Notes under the pieces: generated by a model
Database searches by the model: none
The model's input: only the letters and a program-made list of their open reading frames with translations
What the model was told of the DNA's origin: nothing
NCBI GenBank assembly: GCA_023416335.1
Contig: JAEZHY010000041.1
Span: forward strand, 1 to 64,000
Direction of reading: 5' to 3'
Length of the DNA: 64,000 bases
From: Pseudomonadota bacterium
GTDB taxonomy: Bacteria > Desulfobacterota > Syntrophobacteria > Syntrophobacterales > Syntrophobacteraceae
Part shown: piece by piece, positions 1 through 8,514 of the stretch
Position numbering within the stretch: position 1 is the stretch's first letter
Layout of the letters: every line of letters begins with the position of its first letter
Made by a program: the position numbers and the translations under genes

Positions 1-125
1 GGTCGGGAAACCGTGCCTCAACTCAACGGGGATGAAGTTTTCATCTTCGTTTAAACCCGGGCCGGTGGGGGTGGCGGCTCTGCTGGATCCCGGCTTGAAG
101 ATTGCCGGGATGACGGCGCAGGGGG
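1..125. repeat. interspersed repeats, families A and B (partial)
   Basis: The first 36 bases match, almost base for base, 1866-1903 and the reverse complement of 34177-34217. This is family A: a palindrome around GGTCGGGAAACCGTGCC followed by CTCAACTCAACGG. Bases 85-115 are a short member of family B, in which GGATCCCGGC pairs with GCCGGGATGAC. No gene is seen in this stretch. The window edge cuts the left side of the element. Confidence 0.75.
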
Positions 126-177
126 CCGTGGAATTTGCCCGGGCACCTGTCATATCATCAAACATACCGTGCCTGTT

Positions 178-954
178 TCAGAACCGAATCTGCTGTTTCC
201 CTATACTCACGGGACGGTATCCGAAAAGGGCATCCAGGTGATGCAGGAAAGCATGGCCACCTTCGCGGTTCCATGTGGCATCGACCTTCTTATTGATTTC
301 GAGGTAAAACTCCTCGAATTCGGCCGGGGTTGCCGGCTTCCGTGTTTGTTCCCTCTCTTCGGCATACTGCGAGATAAGATCCAGCCAGGTCTCGCTTACT
401 CCCATGATGAACCATGGCCAGGCCCTCTGGAGCGGCTCCGACCAGTGCGGGTCGCTCGTGCTCTCTATCAATGGCCTGGTTGGCTTGTCGGGGTCGTCAT
501 AGAGCACCCGCAGAATCACTCCCGCTTTTTGCATCTCTTCCAGCAGCGCTGAAGCCTGGATTGCCGTATAGATTTTCTTCGCCGTGGCCGGAGAGCTGTA
601 AAAAATGAAGCTGAACTGGTGCCCGCCATCGTCGGGGGCGGCCCGTCGGTGGAATCGCCAAAGGTCGATGTCTTTGCCGAACCATTCCAGAACGGGCGCA
701 ATGACCTTGTGTGCAATAAGTAGATCGTTGTGCCATGCCGGTTCGTCTTCCTCCCTCTGCGACCAGTTCATCTGGAACCGCGCATACCACCATGCCCGTC
801 CCGAGTCCGCGCTTTTCAAGGCGGGTTCGGAATTCGCCGAGGGCATCTTCCCTACCGTCGCACAACCTGTCATCGAGAGTATCAGAACAATTCCCGCCAA
901 AAGAAAAAATGCGGCTCCCGAACGGCTGGTGAGTCTTCGCGTTCTACTGTCCAT
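178..954 (-). CDS. predicted lipoprotein of unknown function
   Basis: The 258-residue product starts with a basic stretch and a hydrophobic segment ending in the lipobox LSMTGC, so Cys31 should be lipidated after signal peptidase II cleavage. The mature part is soluble, rich in Trp and charged residues, with no motif I recognise. Its ATG overlaps the end of the upstream membrane-protein gene by 11 bp, which suggests a two-gene operon with translational coupling. A weak GGTGG lies 6 bases before the ATG. The function is unknown; the membrane anchor is the only firm inference. Confidence 0.8.
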   Translation of the reverse strand: MDSRTRRLTSRSGAAFFLLAGIVLILSMTGCATVGKMPSANSEPALKSADSGRAWWYARFQMNWSQREEDEPAWHNDLLIAHKVIAPVLEWFGKDIDLWRFHRRAAPDDGGHQFSFIFYSSPATAKKIYTAIQASALLEEMQKAGVILRVLYDDPDKPTRPLIESTSDPHWSEPLQRAWPWFIMGVSETWLDLISQYAEEREQTRKPATPAEFEEFYLEINKKVDATWNREGGHAFLHHLDALFGYRPVSIGKQQIRF

Positions 955-1426
955 GCTTCACCACCATTGCTACTTCGTAGATTATGAGAATCAGGTAAAG
1001 GAGTGGGAAAATGACGAGCAGAACTGCTGCCTTCACCCTCCCTCCAAGCAAATAGTAGTTTTTCAATATCAGTAGGATTACCAGTCCGAAGGAGGTCAGA
1101 GCGCATTTGACCAGCATGAAGGGAAACGGACCAAGTCTGATGAAGTAATCCATTATGGGATTGATTTCCTGGAAGTGTTCGCTGACCAGTTTCATCGTCA
1201 AAAAGGCGTCGGTTACCGACAGGATTAGTGTAACAACCAGGATCACCATGAATATCGGGCTGTAGAGATCGACGAAGTAGTTCTTTTCGGCGTCCTCTTT
1301 TCTGCGGTAGTGCTGCCTGGAGCCGAACAGACTTCGCTTTGAGAAGGGCGAAGTCTGCCTCGCCCGCCGGTCCTTTCCCGAGCGTCTTTCAACAAAAGGG
1401 TATTCGTTTACGTTTGGGTTTTTCAT
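944..1426 (-). CDS. three-helix inner-membrane protein, DUF5658-like
   Basis: The product has 160 residues. Residues 1-50 are very basic and contain ERRSGKDRR. Three hydrophobic segments follow at about 56-80, 100-122 and 131-155. An Asp in the first helix (VTDAFLT) and the motif EINPIMDYF between helices one and two fit the small DUF5658 membrane family, from memory only. It is the first gene of a pair with the lipoprotein, which overlaps it by 11 bp. No clear ribosome binding site precedes the ATG, so the start could lie elsewhere. The biochemical role is unknown. Confidence 0.75.
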   Translation of the reverse strand: MKNPNVNEYPFVERRSGKDRRARQTSPFSKRSLFGSRQHYRRKEDAEKNYFVDLYSPIFMVILVVTLILSVTDAFLTMKLVSEHFQEINPIMDYFIRLGPFPFMLVKCALTSFGLVILLILKNYYLLGGRVKAAVLLVIFPLLYLILIIYEVAMVVKHGQ

Positions 1427-1583
1427 CCGGGTAATCTTGTCGGTTAAATGTTAGACGGCAATCGAACAACAAGGTAAATCGGAAGAACAGGCCGGATTCG
1501 TTAGGGTAAAAGGTTAAAAAGGTAGTGTGGTTACATAATGAGTGGAGCCGTGGTGGAACGAGGATAAAAGTTCTATTCCTTAT

Positions 1584-1985
1584 GTTGAGGCACTGTTTCC
1601 CGACACGCGCCGGCCGGAAACTGCCTGCCGTACATTGGACGGAAGATGCCCCCATACGTCATCCCGGCAGTGCTTTTGAGCCGGGATCCAGGGTTTTTAA
1701 GGTCTTGAATTCGCGATTAATCCGCCCAGGAAGCCTGGTTTCCGGAGTGAACTTGAGATCGAAGAGAAGTGCAGGAATGACAATACCGGGCTCTGCGAGT
1801 CATTCGGGGCTGCGGCGATGATTGGGTAATAGCCCCGCTTGGGAACCTCGTCCCGGCCGGCACGGTCGGGAAACCGTGCCTCAACTCAACGGGGATGAAG
1901 TCTCATCTTCGTTCGAACTGTGCCTGCGGTGTGGCGGCTACGCTGGATTCCGGCTCAAAAGCGCCGCCGGAATGACGAAAGGGGA
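1584..1985. repeat. composite of interspersed repeats (families A, E, B, D, A, B)
   Basis: This fills most of the 680-base gap between the membrane-protein gene and nadC. In order it holds a diverged family A palindrome (1584-1616), a family E copy (1624-1660, matching 28452-28488 on the other strand), a full family B copy (1658-1780, also at 20581-20683 and 20944-21050), a family D fragment (GCTTGGGAACC, about 1838), a second family A copy (1856-1903) and a short B palindrome (1940-1978). Short open frames here are repeat translations. No promoter or gene could be supported. Confidence 0.8.
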
Positions 1986-2105
1986 CGTCCCATTCATGGC
2001 TGAGCGCTAACGCTGCGCTGAGTCGGCTTCGTTTTGACTTCGCCGGAAGTGGGCAGGTACGGGACCAGCGTTAGATGAATGCGACGGCCATCTATATCAG
2101 TGCGA

Positions 2106-3020
2106 TTACCCCCGGCTCGAACCCGGCGAAAAAATATTCTTTATTCTACGCAGGTATGATGACTGCGATTGGATTATCTTCTGCGCAGTGGACCCGTGAT
2201 GGAATTCCATTGTGAGGTCGATTGCGCGGGCGGAGTGGGTGAGGGCGCCGCTGCTTATGAAATCCACCCCCGTCTCGGCGATCGTTCGGATGGTGTCGAA
2301 GGTGATTCCGCCTGAAGCCTCCAGGAGCACGCGCCCCTTCGCCAAGACGACGGCCTCGCGGATCGTGTCCGGGGTGAAATTGTCGAGCAATACGATATCG
2401 GCGCCTGCCGAAACGGCCTCTTCGAGTCCTTCCAGGTTTTCCACTTCTATTTCGATCTTGAGCGTGTGGGAAGCGCCGGTCCTCGCGCGCTCGATCGCTT
2501 CACCGATCCCGCCCGCCGCGGCAATGTGGTTGTCCTTGATGAGGATTCCATCCGCCAGGCCGAACCGGTGGTTTCTGCCGCCCCCGTGGCGGACGGCTTC
2601 CTTTTCGAACTGTCTCCAGAGAGGCGTTGTCTTACGCGTATCCAGAAGGCGGCATTCGGTTCCGGCAATTGCATCCGCCATTTTTCGCGTGAGGGTGGCT
2701 ATCCCGCAGAGGCGCTGAATGAAATTGAGGGCGGTGCGCTCACCCGTCAGAAGCGTGCGTGCCGAGCCTTTGATCCTGAAGACGGGAACGTTGGGCTCGA
2801 CCTTGTCGCCGTCCTGGAAAGACGCTTCTATATCGATCCCCGGGTCCAGAAGTTCGAAGACCCTCCGGAACGGGTAGGAACCGGATAGGACAAAAGGTTC
2901 GCGCCCGAAAACGACGGCGCTGCTCTCCTGCTCGGCCGTGATTACCGAGAGCGTGGTCGCGTCGCCGCTCCCGATATCTTCCATGAGGGCCAGTCTCAGT
3001 AGTTCATCGGTATCCAACAT
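2106..3020 (-). CDS. nadC: nicotinate-nucleotide pyrophosphorylase (carboxylating)
   Basis: This quinolinate phosphoribosyltransferase converts quinolinate and PRPP to nicotinate mononucleotide, CO2 and pyrophosphate in de novo NAD synthesis. The 304-residue length is normal for the family. The substrate-binding block is clear: LLDTRKTTP, then an HGGG-NHR segment and [12 protein letters not shown]. Later come KIEIEVEN and LLEASGGI, typical of the barrel. The ATG lies 7 bases after the valS stop, so the two are almost certainly co-transcribed. nadA and nadB are not in the window. The last 20 or so residues (serine- and arginine-rich) extend past the usual family end. Confidence 0.95.
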   Translation of the reverse strand: MLDTDELLRLALMEDIGSGDATTLSVITAEQESSAVVFGREPFVLSGSYPFRRVFELLDPGIDIEASFQDGDKVEPNVPVFRIKGSARTLLTGERTALNFIQRLCGIATLTRKMADAIAGTECRLLDTRKTTPLWRQFEKEAVRHGGGRNHRFGLADGILIKDNHIAAAGGIGEAIERARTGASHTLKIEIEVENLEGLEEAVSAGADIVLLDNFTPDTIREAVVLAKGRVLLEASGGITFDTIRTIAETGVDFISSGALTHSARAIDLTMEFHHGSTAQKIIQSQSSYLRRIKNIFSPGSSRG

Positions 3021-3027
3021 TTCCGGC

Positions 3028-5703
3028 TTACCCCGCTGAAGAGGATTCCTGCAGCCCCTGTATTACTTCGGAGCGGCGCCTCAGTTTTTCGATCTTTTCA
3101 CCAAGCCTTGCGCCTTTTTCGCGTTCCTTTTCTATAACGTCGGGCGGGGCCTTCTGGAGAAAATCCTCGTTTGTGAGTTTCCTTTGCGTCATGCCGTATT
3201 CTTTTTCAAGCTTGCCGATTTCCTTCTGGAGGCGCTTGGATTCGCTGTCGAAATCCAGGATGTCCTTTAATACGACGAAGACTTCCGTATTTCTCACAAC
3301 AGCGCCGGCAGCGTACTTCGGCTTTTCCATCCTGCCCGCGCGCGCAACCGTGAGCTTCGATACCCTGCCCAGTTCGGTAATGGTGCGTTCGTGTTCCTGC
3401 AGGAGGGCTATATCCGCATCCCGATCGCAGAAGCACACGACTTCGACCTTCACCGCCGGGGGCACGTTCATCTCGCCGCGGATGTTCCTGACGGCGTTGA
3501 TGATTCCCATAATGGTCTCCATCTGTTCTTCGGCTTCGGGATCGATGCGCTCGTTCTGTGGTTCCGGGAAGGTCGCATGCATTATGCTCCCCTCGGTGTG
3601 GGGGAGTTTATGCCAGAGTTCTTCGGTTATGAACGGCATGATCGGATGGAGCAGGATCAGGATCTTTTCGAGCACGTAAGCCGCAACGGTCTTTGCCAGT
3701 GCGCCCGCCTTCCCGTCTTCGCCGTAGAAGTCGGCTTTTATCATTTCGAGATACCAGTCGCAGTACTCATGCCACAGGAACTGGTAAATCGACTGTGCGT
3801 ACTGGTTGAAGTAATAGTTGTCCATCGAGTCGCCGGTCTCGGAGGCAACCCTTTGCAGACGGCTCAGGATCCACCTGTGCGCAAGCGATTCCGGTTTTTG
3901 AGGAATCTCGACAAAACCTTCGAAGCCTTCCAGGTTCATGAGGAGAAGCCGGGCGGCATTCCAGATTTTGTTTACGAAGTGCTTGTAGCCTTCGATCCGT
4001 TCTTCCGAAAGCTTTACATCGCGTCCCTGCACGGCAAACGCGGTCAGGGCGAAGCGGAAAGCGTCCGTGCCGTACTTATCCATCATGAGGAGGGGATCGA
4101 TTACGTTCCCCTTCGATTTGCTCATCTTCTGTCCCTGGGCATCCCGGACCAGAGCGTGGACGTAGACTTCGTGGAAGGGGACGTCATGCATCTGGTTGAT
4201 GCCCATCATCATCATTCGGGCGACCCAGAAGAAGAGAATGTCGAATGCGGTGACCAGAACGGACGTGGGATAGAATTTGTGGAGTTCATCCGTCTCCTGC
4301 GGCCAACCCAAGGTGGAAAAGGGCCACAGGCTGGAGCTGAACCACGTATCCAGGACGTCCGGATCCTGTTCGAGCTGAGAGCCGTGGCAGTTCGGGCATT
4401 CGCTCGGGGCCGTCGTGGAAACGATCACCTCTCCGCACTGTCCGCAGTACCAGGCCGGGATTCGGTGTCCCCACCAGATCTGGCGGCTGATGCACCAGTC
4501 TTCGACGTTTTCCATCCAGAGCGAATAGTCTTTTTCCCATTTGGCCGGAACGATCCTGGTTTTACCTTCCCTGACCGCCTTCATCGCGGTTTCGGCAAGG
4601 GGCTTCGTGGAAACGAACCACTGAAGCGACAGCATCGGTTCCACAACGCTCGCGCAGCGATAGCAGTGTCCCACCCGGTGCTTGTAGGGTTCGGTTTTGA
4701 CCAGGTACCCGCCTTTTTCGAGGTCCTTCAGGATTTGCTTGCGGCAGGCAAAACGATCCATTCCCGCGTAGGGACCGGTTTCGGGCATCATTATGCCGCG
4801 TTCGTCGATGACCTGCACCAGTTCGAGATTATGCTTCCGGGACAGCTCGAAATCGTTGAAGTCGTGTGCCGGAGTGACCTTGAGGGCGCCTGTACCGAAC
4901 TCGCGCTCGACATACGAATCCCCGATTACCGGCATCTGGCGGCCGACCAGGGGCAGGATTACTTTCTGACCGATAAAAGCGGTATACCTCGGGTCTTCCG
5001 GGTTAACCGCCACCGCGGTGTCGCCCAGCATTGTTTCCGGCCGCGTGGTTGCAACGATCAGCGCTCCCTTTCCGCTCACGAGCGGATACCGGATGTGGTA
5101 CAGGAAACTGTCCAGGTCTTCGCCTTCGACCTCTATATTTGCCAGTGCGGTCATGCAGCGGGGGCACCAGTTGATCATGCGCTTTCCGCGGTATATCAAT
5201 CCTTCCCTGTAGAGGGCGACAAATACCTGCCTGACCGCCTGTGAAAGCCCCTCATCCATCGTGAATCGCTCGCGCGACCAGTCACACGACGCCCCGAGGC
5301 GTTTCAACTGGTTGATTATGATTCCTCCGAACTTGGCCCTCCATTCCCACACACGCTGAAGGAACTCCTCGCGGCCGATGTCGTGCCTGGTTTGCCCATT
5401 GGCTGCAAGCTGCCGCTCGACCACGTTCTGCGTGGCGATTCCGGCATGATCCGTGCCCGGGACCCACAGGACCTCGAATCCCTTGAACCGCTTATAGCGG
5501 CAGAGTATGTCCTGGAGGGTGTTGTTCAGGGCATGCCCCATGTGCAACTGGCCGGTAACGTTGGGAGGAGGTATGACTATGCTGAAGGGCGGCTTCGGAC
5601 TTTTTTCGTCCGCTCGGAAATAACCGTTGTCTTCCCAGAACTTATACCAGTGTGATTCGACCTCGGTAAAATCGTAGGCTTTAGGCAGAGCGCCTTCGCT
5701 CAT
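3028..5703 (-). CDS. valS: valyl-tRNA synthetase
   Basis: This class I aminoacyl-tRNA synthetase charges tRNA-Val in the cytoplasm and edits misactivated threonine. The 891-residue product has the HIGH-type motif HMGH at residues 54-57 (in PPPNVTGQLHMGHALN), a KMSKS loop (QKMSKSKGN) near residue 525, zinc-ribbon-like cysteine pairs (CGQCGE and CPNC), and a charged coiled-coil C-terminal arm. The frame is open for 25 more codons upstream. I chose the ATG at 5703 because AGGGGT precedes it and MSEGALPKAYDF starts like a normal ValRS. A sigma-70-like promoter sits about 45 bases upstream. nadC follows after 7 bases. Confidence 0.97.
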   Translation of the reverse strand: MSEGALPKAYDFTEVESHWYKFWEDNGYFRADEKSPKPPFSIVIPPPNVTGQLHMGHALNNTLQDILCRYKRFKGFEVLWVPGTDHAGIATQNVVERQLAANGQTRHDIGREEFLQRVWEWRAKFGGIIINQLKRLGASCDWSRERFTMDEGLSQAVRQVFVALYREGLIYRGKRMINWCPRCMTALANIEVEGEDLDSFLYHIRYPLVSGKGALIVATTRPETMLGDTAVAVNPEDPRYTAFIGQKVILPLVGRQMPVIGDSYVEREFGTGALKVTPAHDFNDFELSRKHNLELVQVIDERGIMMPETGPYAGMDRFACRKQILKDLEKGGYLVKTEPYKHRVGHCYRCASVVEPMLSLQWFVSTKPLAETAMKAVREGKTRIVPAKWEKDYSLWMENVEDWCISRQIWWGHRIPAWYCGQCGEVIVSTTAPSECPNCHGSQLEQDPDVLDTWFSSSLWPFSTLGWPQETDELHKFYPTSVLVTAFDILFFWVARMMMMGINQMHDVPFHEVYVHALVRDAQGQKMSKSKGNVIDPLLMMDKYGTDAFRFALTAFAVQGRDVKLSEERIEGYKHFVNKIWNAARLLLMNLEGFEGFVEIPQKPESLAHRWILSRLQRVASETGDSMDNYYFNQYAQSIYQFLWHEYCDWYLEMIKADFYGEDGKAGALAKTVAAYVLEKILILLHPIMPFITEELWHKLPHTEGSIMHATFPEPQNERIDPEAEEQMETIMGIINAVRNIRGEMNVPPAVKVEVVCFCDRDADIALLQEHERTITELGRVSKLTVARAGRMEKPKYAAGAVVRNTEVFVVLKDILDFDSESKRLQKEIGKLEKEYGMTQRKLTNEDFLQKAPPDVIEKEREKGARLGEKIEKLRRRSEVIQGLQESSSAG

Positions 5704-5748
5704 TTGAGTACCCCTGTGTACATGGATTTTTTTCAAAAAAAGATCAGG

Positions 5749-5778
5749 TATATATAAAATGTAGGACAAGTTTGGCAA
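5749..5778 (-). promoter_or_regulatory. putative sigma-70 promoter of valS-nadC
   Basis: Read on the minus strand, TTGCCA (5778-5773) is followed after 16-18 bases by an AT-rich TATATATA block. This gives a predicted leader of about 40 bases before the valS ATG. The remainder of the 346-base gap, 5779-6049, shows no gene, repeat copy or clear terminator. Identification is by eye against the -35/-10 consensus. Confidence 0.5.
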
Positions 5779-6049
5779 GCCCCGGCCCTGAAATTGTCGA
5801 AACAGTCCGGAAATGGATCGGACGGGGCCGAATACGGCGGACCGGTGAGAATTCCCCCGTATCTCGCCAAAATAGCGGTACTATCGAATTTGAACCGGGA
5901 ATCAATCGATCGCTCATCCTGCCCGCGAATCCCGTCGGCAATCGACCTGCCGCCCAAAAAGCACCAGGAGCGATCGAAATTGTCGATCCCTCCTGCCGCG
6001 TTGTCCCTGTTTTGCTATGATACCGGCCCCGAATTGCCGGCCGATGAAG

Positions 6050-7147
6050 CTACTTTGCTTCGTCCTTGAGTTTTTCGATTTCTTCGCTGATTATCGACCG
6101 GACCAAATCGGGCAGTCTCGCTTCCACCATTGCGCGTATATTCTGGACCAGCCTGGCTTCCATTCGCGAAATCAGCTCTTCCACCGCCTGTCCGATCAGC
6201 ATATCCTCTTCCTCGCCGGCGGTAGTCGGAGCTGCAGCGGGTTTGGACGCGGGAGGCGGAGCGACCTTCTCGGCGATTACCGGCTCGACTTCGGGCTCGG
6301 GTTCTTCAGCCACTCTTAGAGCGGCTGCGGCCCTCTCTTTCAATTCCTGCTGTTTCTGCGACGCCTTCGGTTCCTCGATCCGCACTTCTCCAATCAAATC
6401 GTCCAGAAGTGCCTCATCATCGTCGAAGTCCTGAGATTCTTTCGCAACTGCCGCTTTTTTCGGAGGCTTTTCTTCGATAATAGTCGGTTCGAAGAGATCG
6501 TCGTCTTCGAACTCTTCATTTTTTTTCACCGCGGTCGGTTTCCTGGAAGGTTTCTCTTCAACGATGGTCGGCTCGAAAAGATCGTCGTCTTCGAATTCCT
6601 CGGCTTTTTTCGCGGCCGCCGGCTTTCCGGGAGGTTCATCGACAGCAGCCGGTTCAAAAAGGTCGTCGTCTTCGAATTCTTCGGCCATTTTGGCTGCGGG
6701 CCGTTTCCCGAGCGGCTCTTCGGCAATGGTCGGCTCGAAAAGATCGTCATCTTCGAACAGAGCCGGGGCTTCCTTCCGCTTTTCAACTTTCCTGGGTGGT
6801 TCCTTCGAGGCAGCGGGCTGGAATAGATCCGCTTCCTCTTCCGAATCGTCCCCGAACGAATCGAGCAGTTCTTCCTCTTCGGCTCTCGGCCTGCGCGCCG
6901 GCTCCTTCACAGAAGGGCCTCGCTTGAGGGCCTGCTCCCGGGGGGTATCCATATCGAGATCGGAATCCACATCAAGGATTTCGACATCGAGGTCCAGATC
7001 CTCGTCTTCATCTATCGACCTGGACGGCATTTCGATTATATCTTCCAGATCGATTATTTCATCGTCCTGGAGGTCCAGATCGATATCCATGTCCTGAATC
7101 GGATCGGGTCGCTTGTCGAATCCAGGCGATCTCTTCGGCTTCTTCAT
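6050..7147 (-). CDS. acidic tandem-repeat protein with C-terminal helical domain (PopZ-like architecture)
   Basis: The product has 365 residues, is extremely acidic and is probably disordered for about 310 of them. Residues 20-70 are Asp/Glu/Leu/Ile-rich. Four tandem repeats of about 27 residues, each beginning FEDDDLFEP, span roughly residues 130-243 (bases 6419-6760) and alternate an acidic half with a Lys/Pro/Ala half. The last 50 residues turn into an amphipathic helical block ending ARLPDLVRSIISEEIEKLK. The order acidic/proline linker then short C-terminal helices recalls the alphaproteobacterial polar organiser PopZ, but homology is not shown. The frame also has a GTG two codons earlier; GAGAGGG is well spaced only for the ATG at 7147. 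Confidence 0.75.
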   Translation of the reverse strand: MKKPKRSPGFDKRPDPIQDMDIDLDLQDDEIIDLEDIIEMPSRSIDEDEDLDLDVEILDVDSDLDMDTPREQALKRGPSVKEPARRPRAEEEELLDSFGDDSEEEADLFQPAASKEPPRKVEKRKEAPALFEDDDLFEPTIAEEPLGKRPAAKMAEEFEDDDLFEPAAVDEPPGKPAAAKKAEEFEDDDLFEPTIVEEKPSRKPTAVKKNEEFEDDDLFEPTIIEEKPPKKAAVAKESQDFDDDEALLDDLIGEVRIEEPKASQKQQELKERAAAALRVAEEPEPEVEPVIAEKVAPPPASKPAAAPTTAGEEEDMLIGQAVEELISRMEARLVQNIRAMVEARLPDLVRSIISEEIEKLKDEAK

Positions 7148-7296
7148 TTGCACCCTCTCATGTCGGGCATCCCCGCCCGTTCAAATAGGAGGAACTCACT
7201 CCGTCTTTGGCACAGGCACCGATACCACGCATAAAATTCTTCTGTCAAGGTTTAGCTCTCTGCGTTCCAAAACAGAAGGCTTTCCACGAAACGAAA

Positions 7297-7326
7297 CCAG
7301 GATGCCTCGGCGGCATCCTGGTTTTT
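7297..7326. terminator. bidirectional-looking intrinsic terminator
   Basis: The arms CCAGGATGCC (7297-7306) and GGCATCCTGG (7312-7321) form a 10-bp stem with a 5-base loop. On the plus strand a TTTTTAT run follows; on the minus strand the tail is only TTTCGTTTCG. The nearest gene ending towards it is the small minus-strand gene at 7360-7494, so it may serve that gene despite the weaker tail. No plus-strand gene ends here. Confidence 0.65.
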
Positions 7327-7359
7327 ATCTGTAGGATATCTTTAAAAAATCGGTGATTT

Positions 7360-7494
7360 TCAGATTCCACTGACAAGAACCGTGGTTACCCAGTTTCCGT
7401 CGACGCAATCCAGCAGCTTACCCTCGGCGGAGATTTCAGAACCGTGAGGGTAGGAACGTTCTCGGTAATTGCAGCTTCGGGACTCGGTTTTCAT
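7360..7494 (-). CDS. 44-residue cysteine-containing small protein (DUF1496-like pattern)
   Basis: A short frame starts at an ATG preceded by AAAAGGAGATTAAT, one of the best ribosome binding sites in the window, and ends 40 bases before a hairpin terminator. The 44 residues follow the pattern C-x-Y-x4-Y-P-x-G-S-x-I-x3-G-x-L-L-x-C with a closing Trp. This resembles the small DUF1496-type fold in which Cys, Tyr, Gly and Cys positions recur; the resemblance is from memory. There is no signal peptide. The function is unknown. The real signal is the combination of binding site, patterned residues and terminator. Confidence 0.65.
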   Translation of the reverse strand: MKTESRSCNYRERSYPHGSEISAEGKLLDCVDGNWVTTVLVSGI

Positions 7495-7733
7495 ATTAAT
7501 CTCCTTTTGGAGCAAACTCTACTAATTTTTCCCCATATTCCGGGGAAAAAGATAATCATTCGCAGTTTTGTGTGAACAGCAGATGAGCCGTTGAAGAGAG
7601 TGCGGGAAAAATGGATTCCACGGTTTGGAAAAAAGATTTAAAGGTATAGTATTAAGGTTTCAGGCAGCCGGCATTGTGGAAAGCCGGTGCGCCGTTGCTT
7701 AACTCTGCAGAAAATCCGGAGGAGTCGGATAAC

Positions 7734-8354
7734 ATGAATGCCGAAAAATTGGTGCTTGAGGTTTTCTCCGATTATACCTGACCCTGGTGCTATTTCATTA
7801 CCGGGCGTATTGAAAAGCTGAAAAAAGAACACAACGTCGAAATCAGATGGATTTGTTTCCCTCTGCATCCGGAAACTCCGGAAGAGGGTATGACTCTCGA
7901 GCAGCTTTTTGCCGGGCGGGGTGTCGATATCCCTTCCGTCCTGAAGCGTCTCGAAAAGACGGCCGCGGAGTGCGGGCTGCCGTTCGGGCGCCGTACCCAC
8001 ACGTACAACAGCCGCCGTGCGCAGGAGTTGGGAAAATGGGCCGAATCCCTCAATAAGGGGGAAGAATTCCACATGGCCGCATTCCGTGCCTACTTCGTTG
8101 ACGGAAAGAATATCGCCGAACTGCCCGTCCTGAAGGAAATAATCCGGTCTATCGGGCTGGATGAGAAAAAGGTTGAGGAAATACTGGCGGGAGGGGTTTT
8201 CAAAGAGGAAGTGGACAGCGACTGGTCCTGTTCGCGCCGGAATGAAGTCATGGCCGTTCCGACTTTTATGGCCCGGGGCCGAAGGCTTGTGGGAGCACAA
8301 TCCTATGAAGCCCTGGAGAAGCTCATCGGAGGCGGAGCGATCTTCCCGGGGTGA
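7734..8354 (+). CDS. selenocysteine-containing DsbA/FrnE-like thioredoxin-fold oxidoreductase
   Basis: Reading through an in-frame TGA at 7779-7781 gives one continuous 206-residue protein. The start (MNAEKLVLEVFSDYT) and the segment after the stop (PWCYFITGRI) join into the DsbA/FrnE active-site motif D-Y-T-C-P-W-C-Y, with TGA exactly where the first catalytic Cys belongs. The motif is therefore U16-x-x-C19. The C-terminal end has the family signature VPTFMARGRRLVGAQSYEAL, including the cis-Pro. GGAGGAG lies 9 bases before the ATG. A SECIS-like hairpin follows the TGA and a clean terminator follows the gene. Activity should be dithiol or peroxide redox chemistry in the cytoplasm, since no signal peptide is seen. 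A pseudogene with a nonsense mutation is the alternative, but the exact Cys position argues against it. Confidence 0.85.
7793..7815 (+). promoter_or_regulatory. putative bacterial SECIS element
   Basis: Downstream of the in-frame TGA the RNA can pair UUUCA (7793-7797) with UGAAA (7811-7815), then UAC (7799-7801) with GUA (7807-7809), leaving a U-U mismatch and a 5-base loop CGGGC. The loop starts 21 bases after the UGA, has G at its second position, and the upper stem carries an unpaired U. These match the general bacterial SECIS rules as I remember them. I did this by hand and no folding program was run. Confidence 0.6.
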
Positions 8355-8384
8355 GTTTTCGAGCAACGCCGGAGCAATGAAAAA

Positions 8385-8411
8385 AGCCCCCCGGGAAACC
8401 AGGGGGCTTTT
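8385..8411 (+). terminator. intrinsic terminator of the selenoprotein gene
   Basis: AGCCCCC (8385-8391) pairs with GGGGGCT (8402-8408) across a loop of about 10 bases, followed by TTTTAATTT. It lies 31 bases after the stop codon. A terminator this close supports reading the whole region through the TGA as one functional gene. Confidence 0.85.
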
Positions 8412-8514
8412 AATTTCATGGTCCAAAAGCACGAACGGACGGTAACCTAAGGCTTTGTGGGCAGACATGGCTTTGCGGCACAGGGTCCGACCGCAAAGGC
8501 AATGACTCCCCGGA

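Noticed and set aside
3391..5244. 617-residue plus-strand open frame
   Set aside because: It is the complement of valS, created by GC-rich codon bias; it contains no start signal and no motif.
7638..8468. 276-residue open frame on the minus strand
   Set aside because: It is antisense to the selenoprotein gene, has no ribosome binding site, and its product has no recognisable features. The plus strand has a binding site, family motifs and a terminator.
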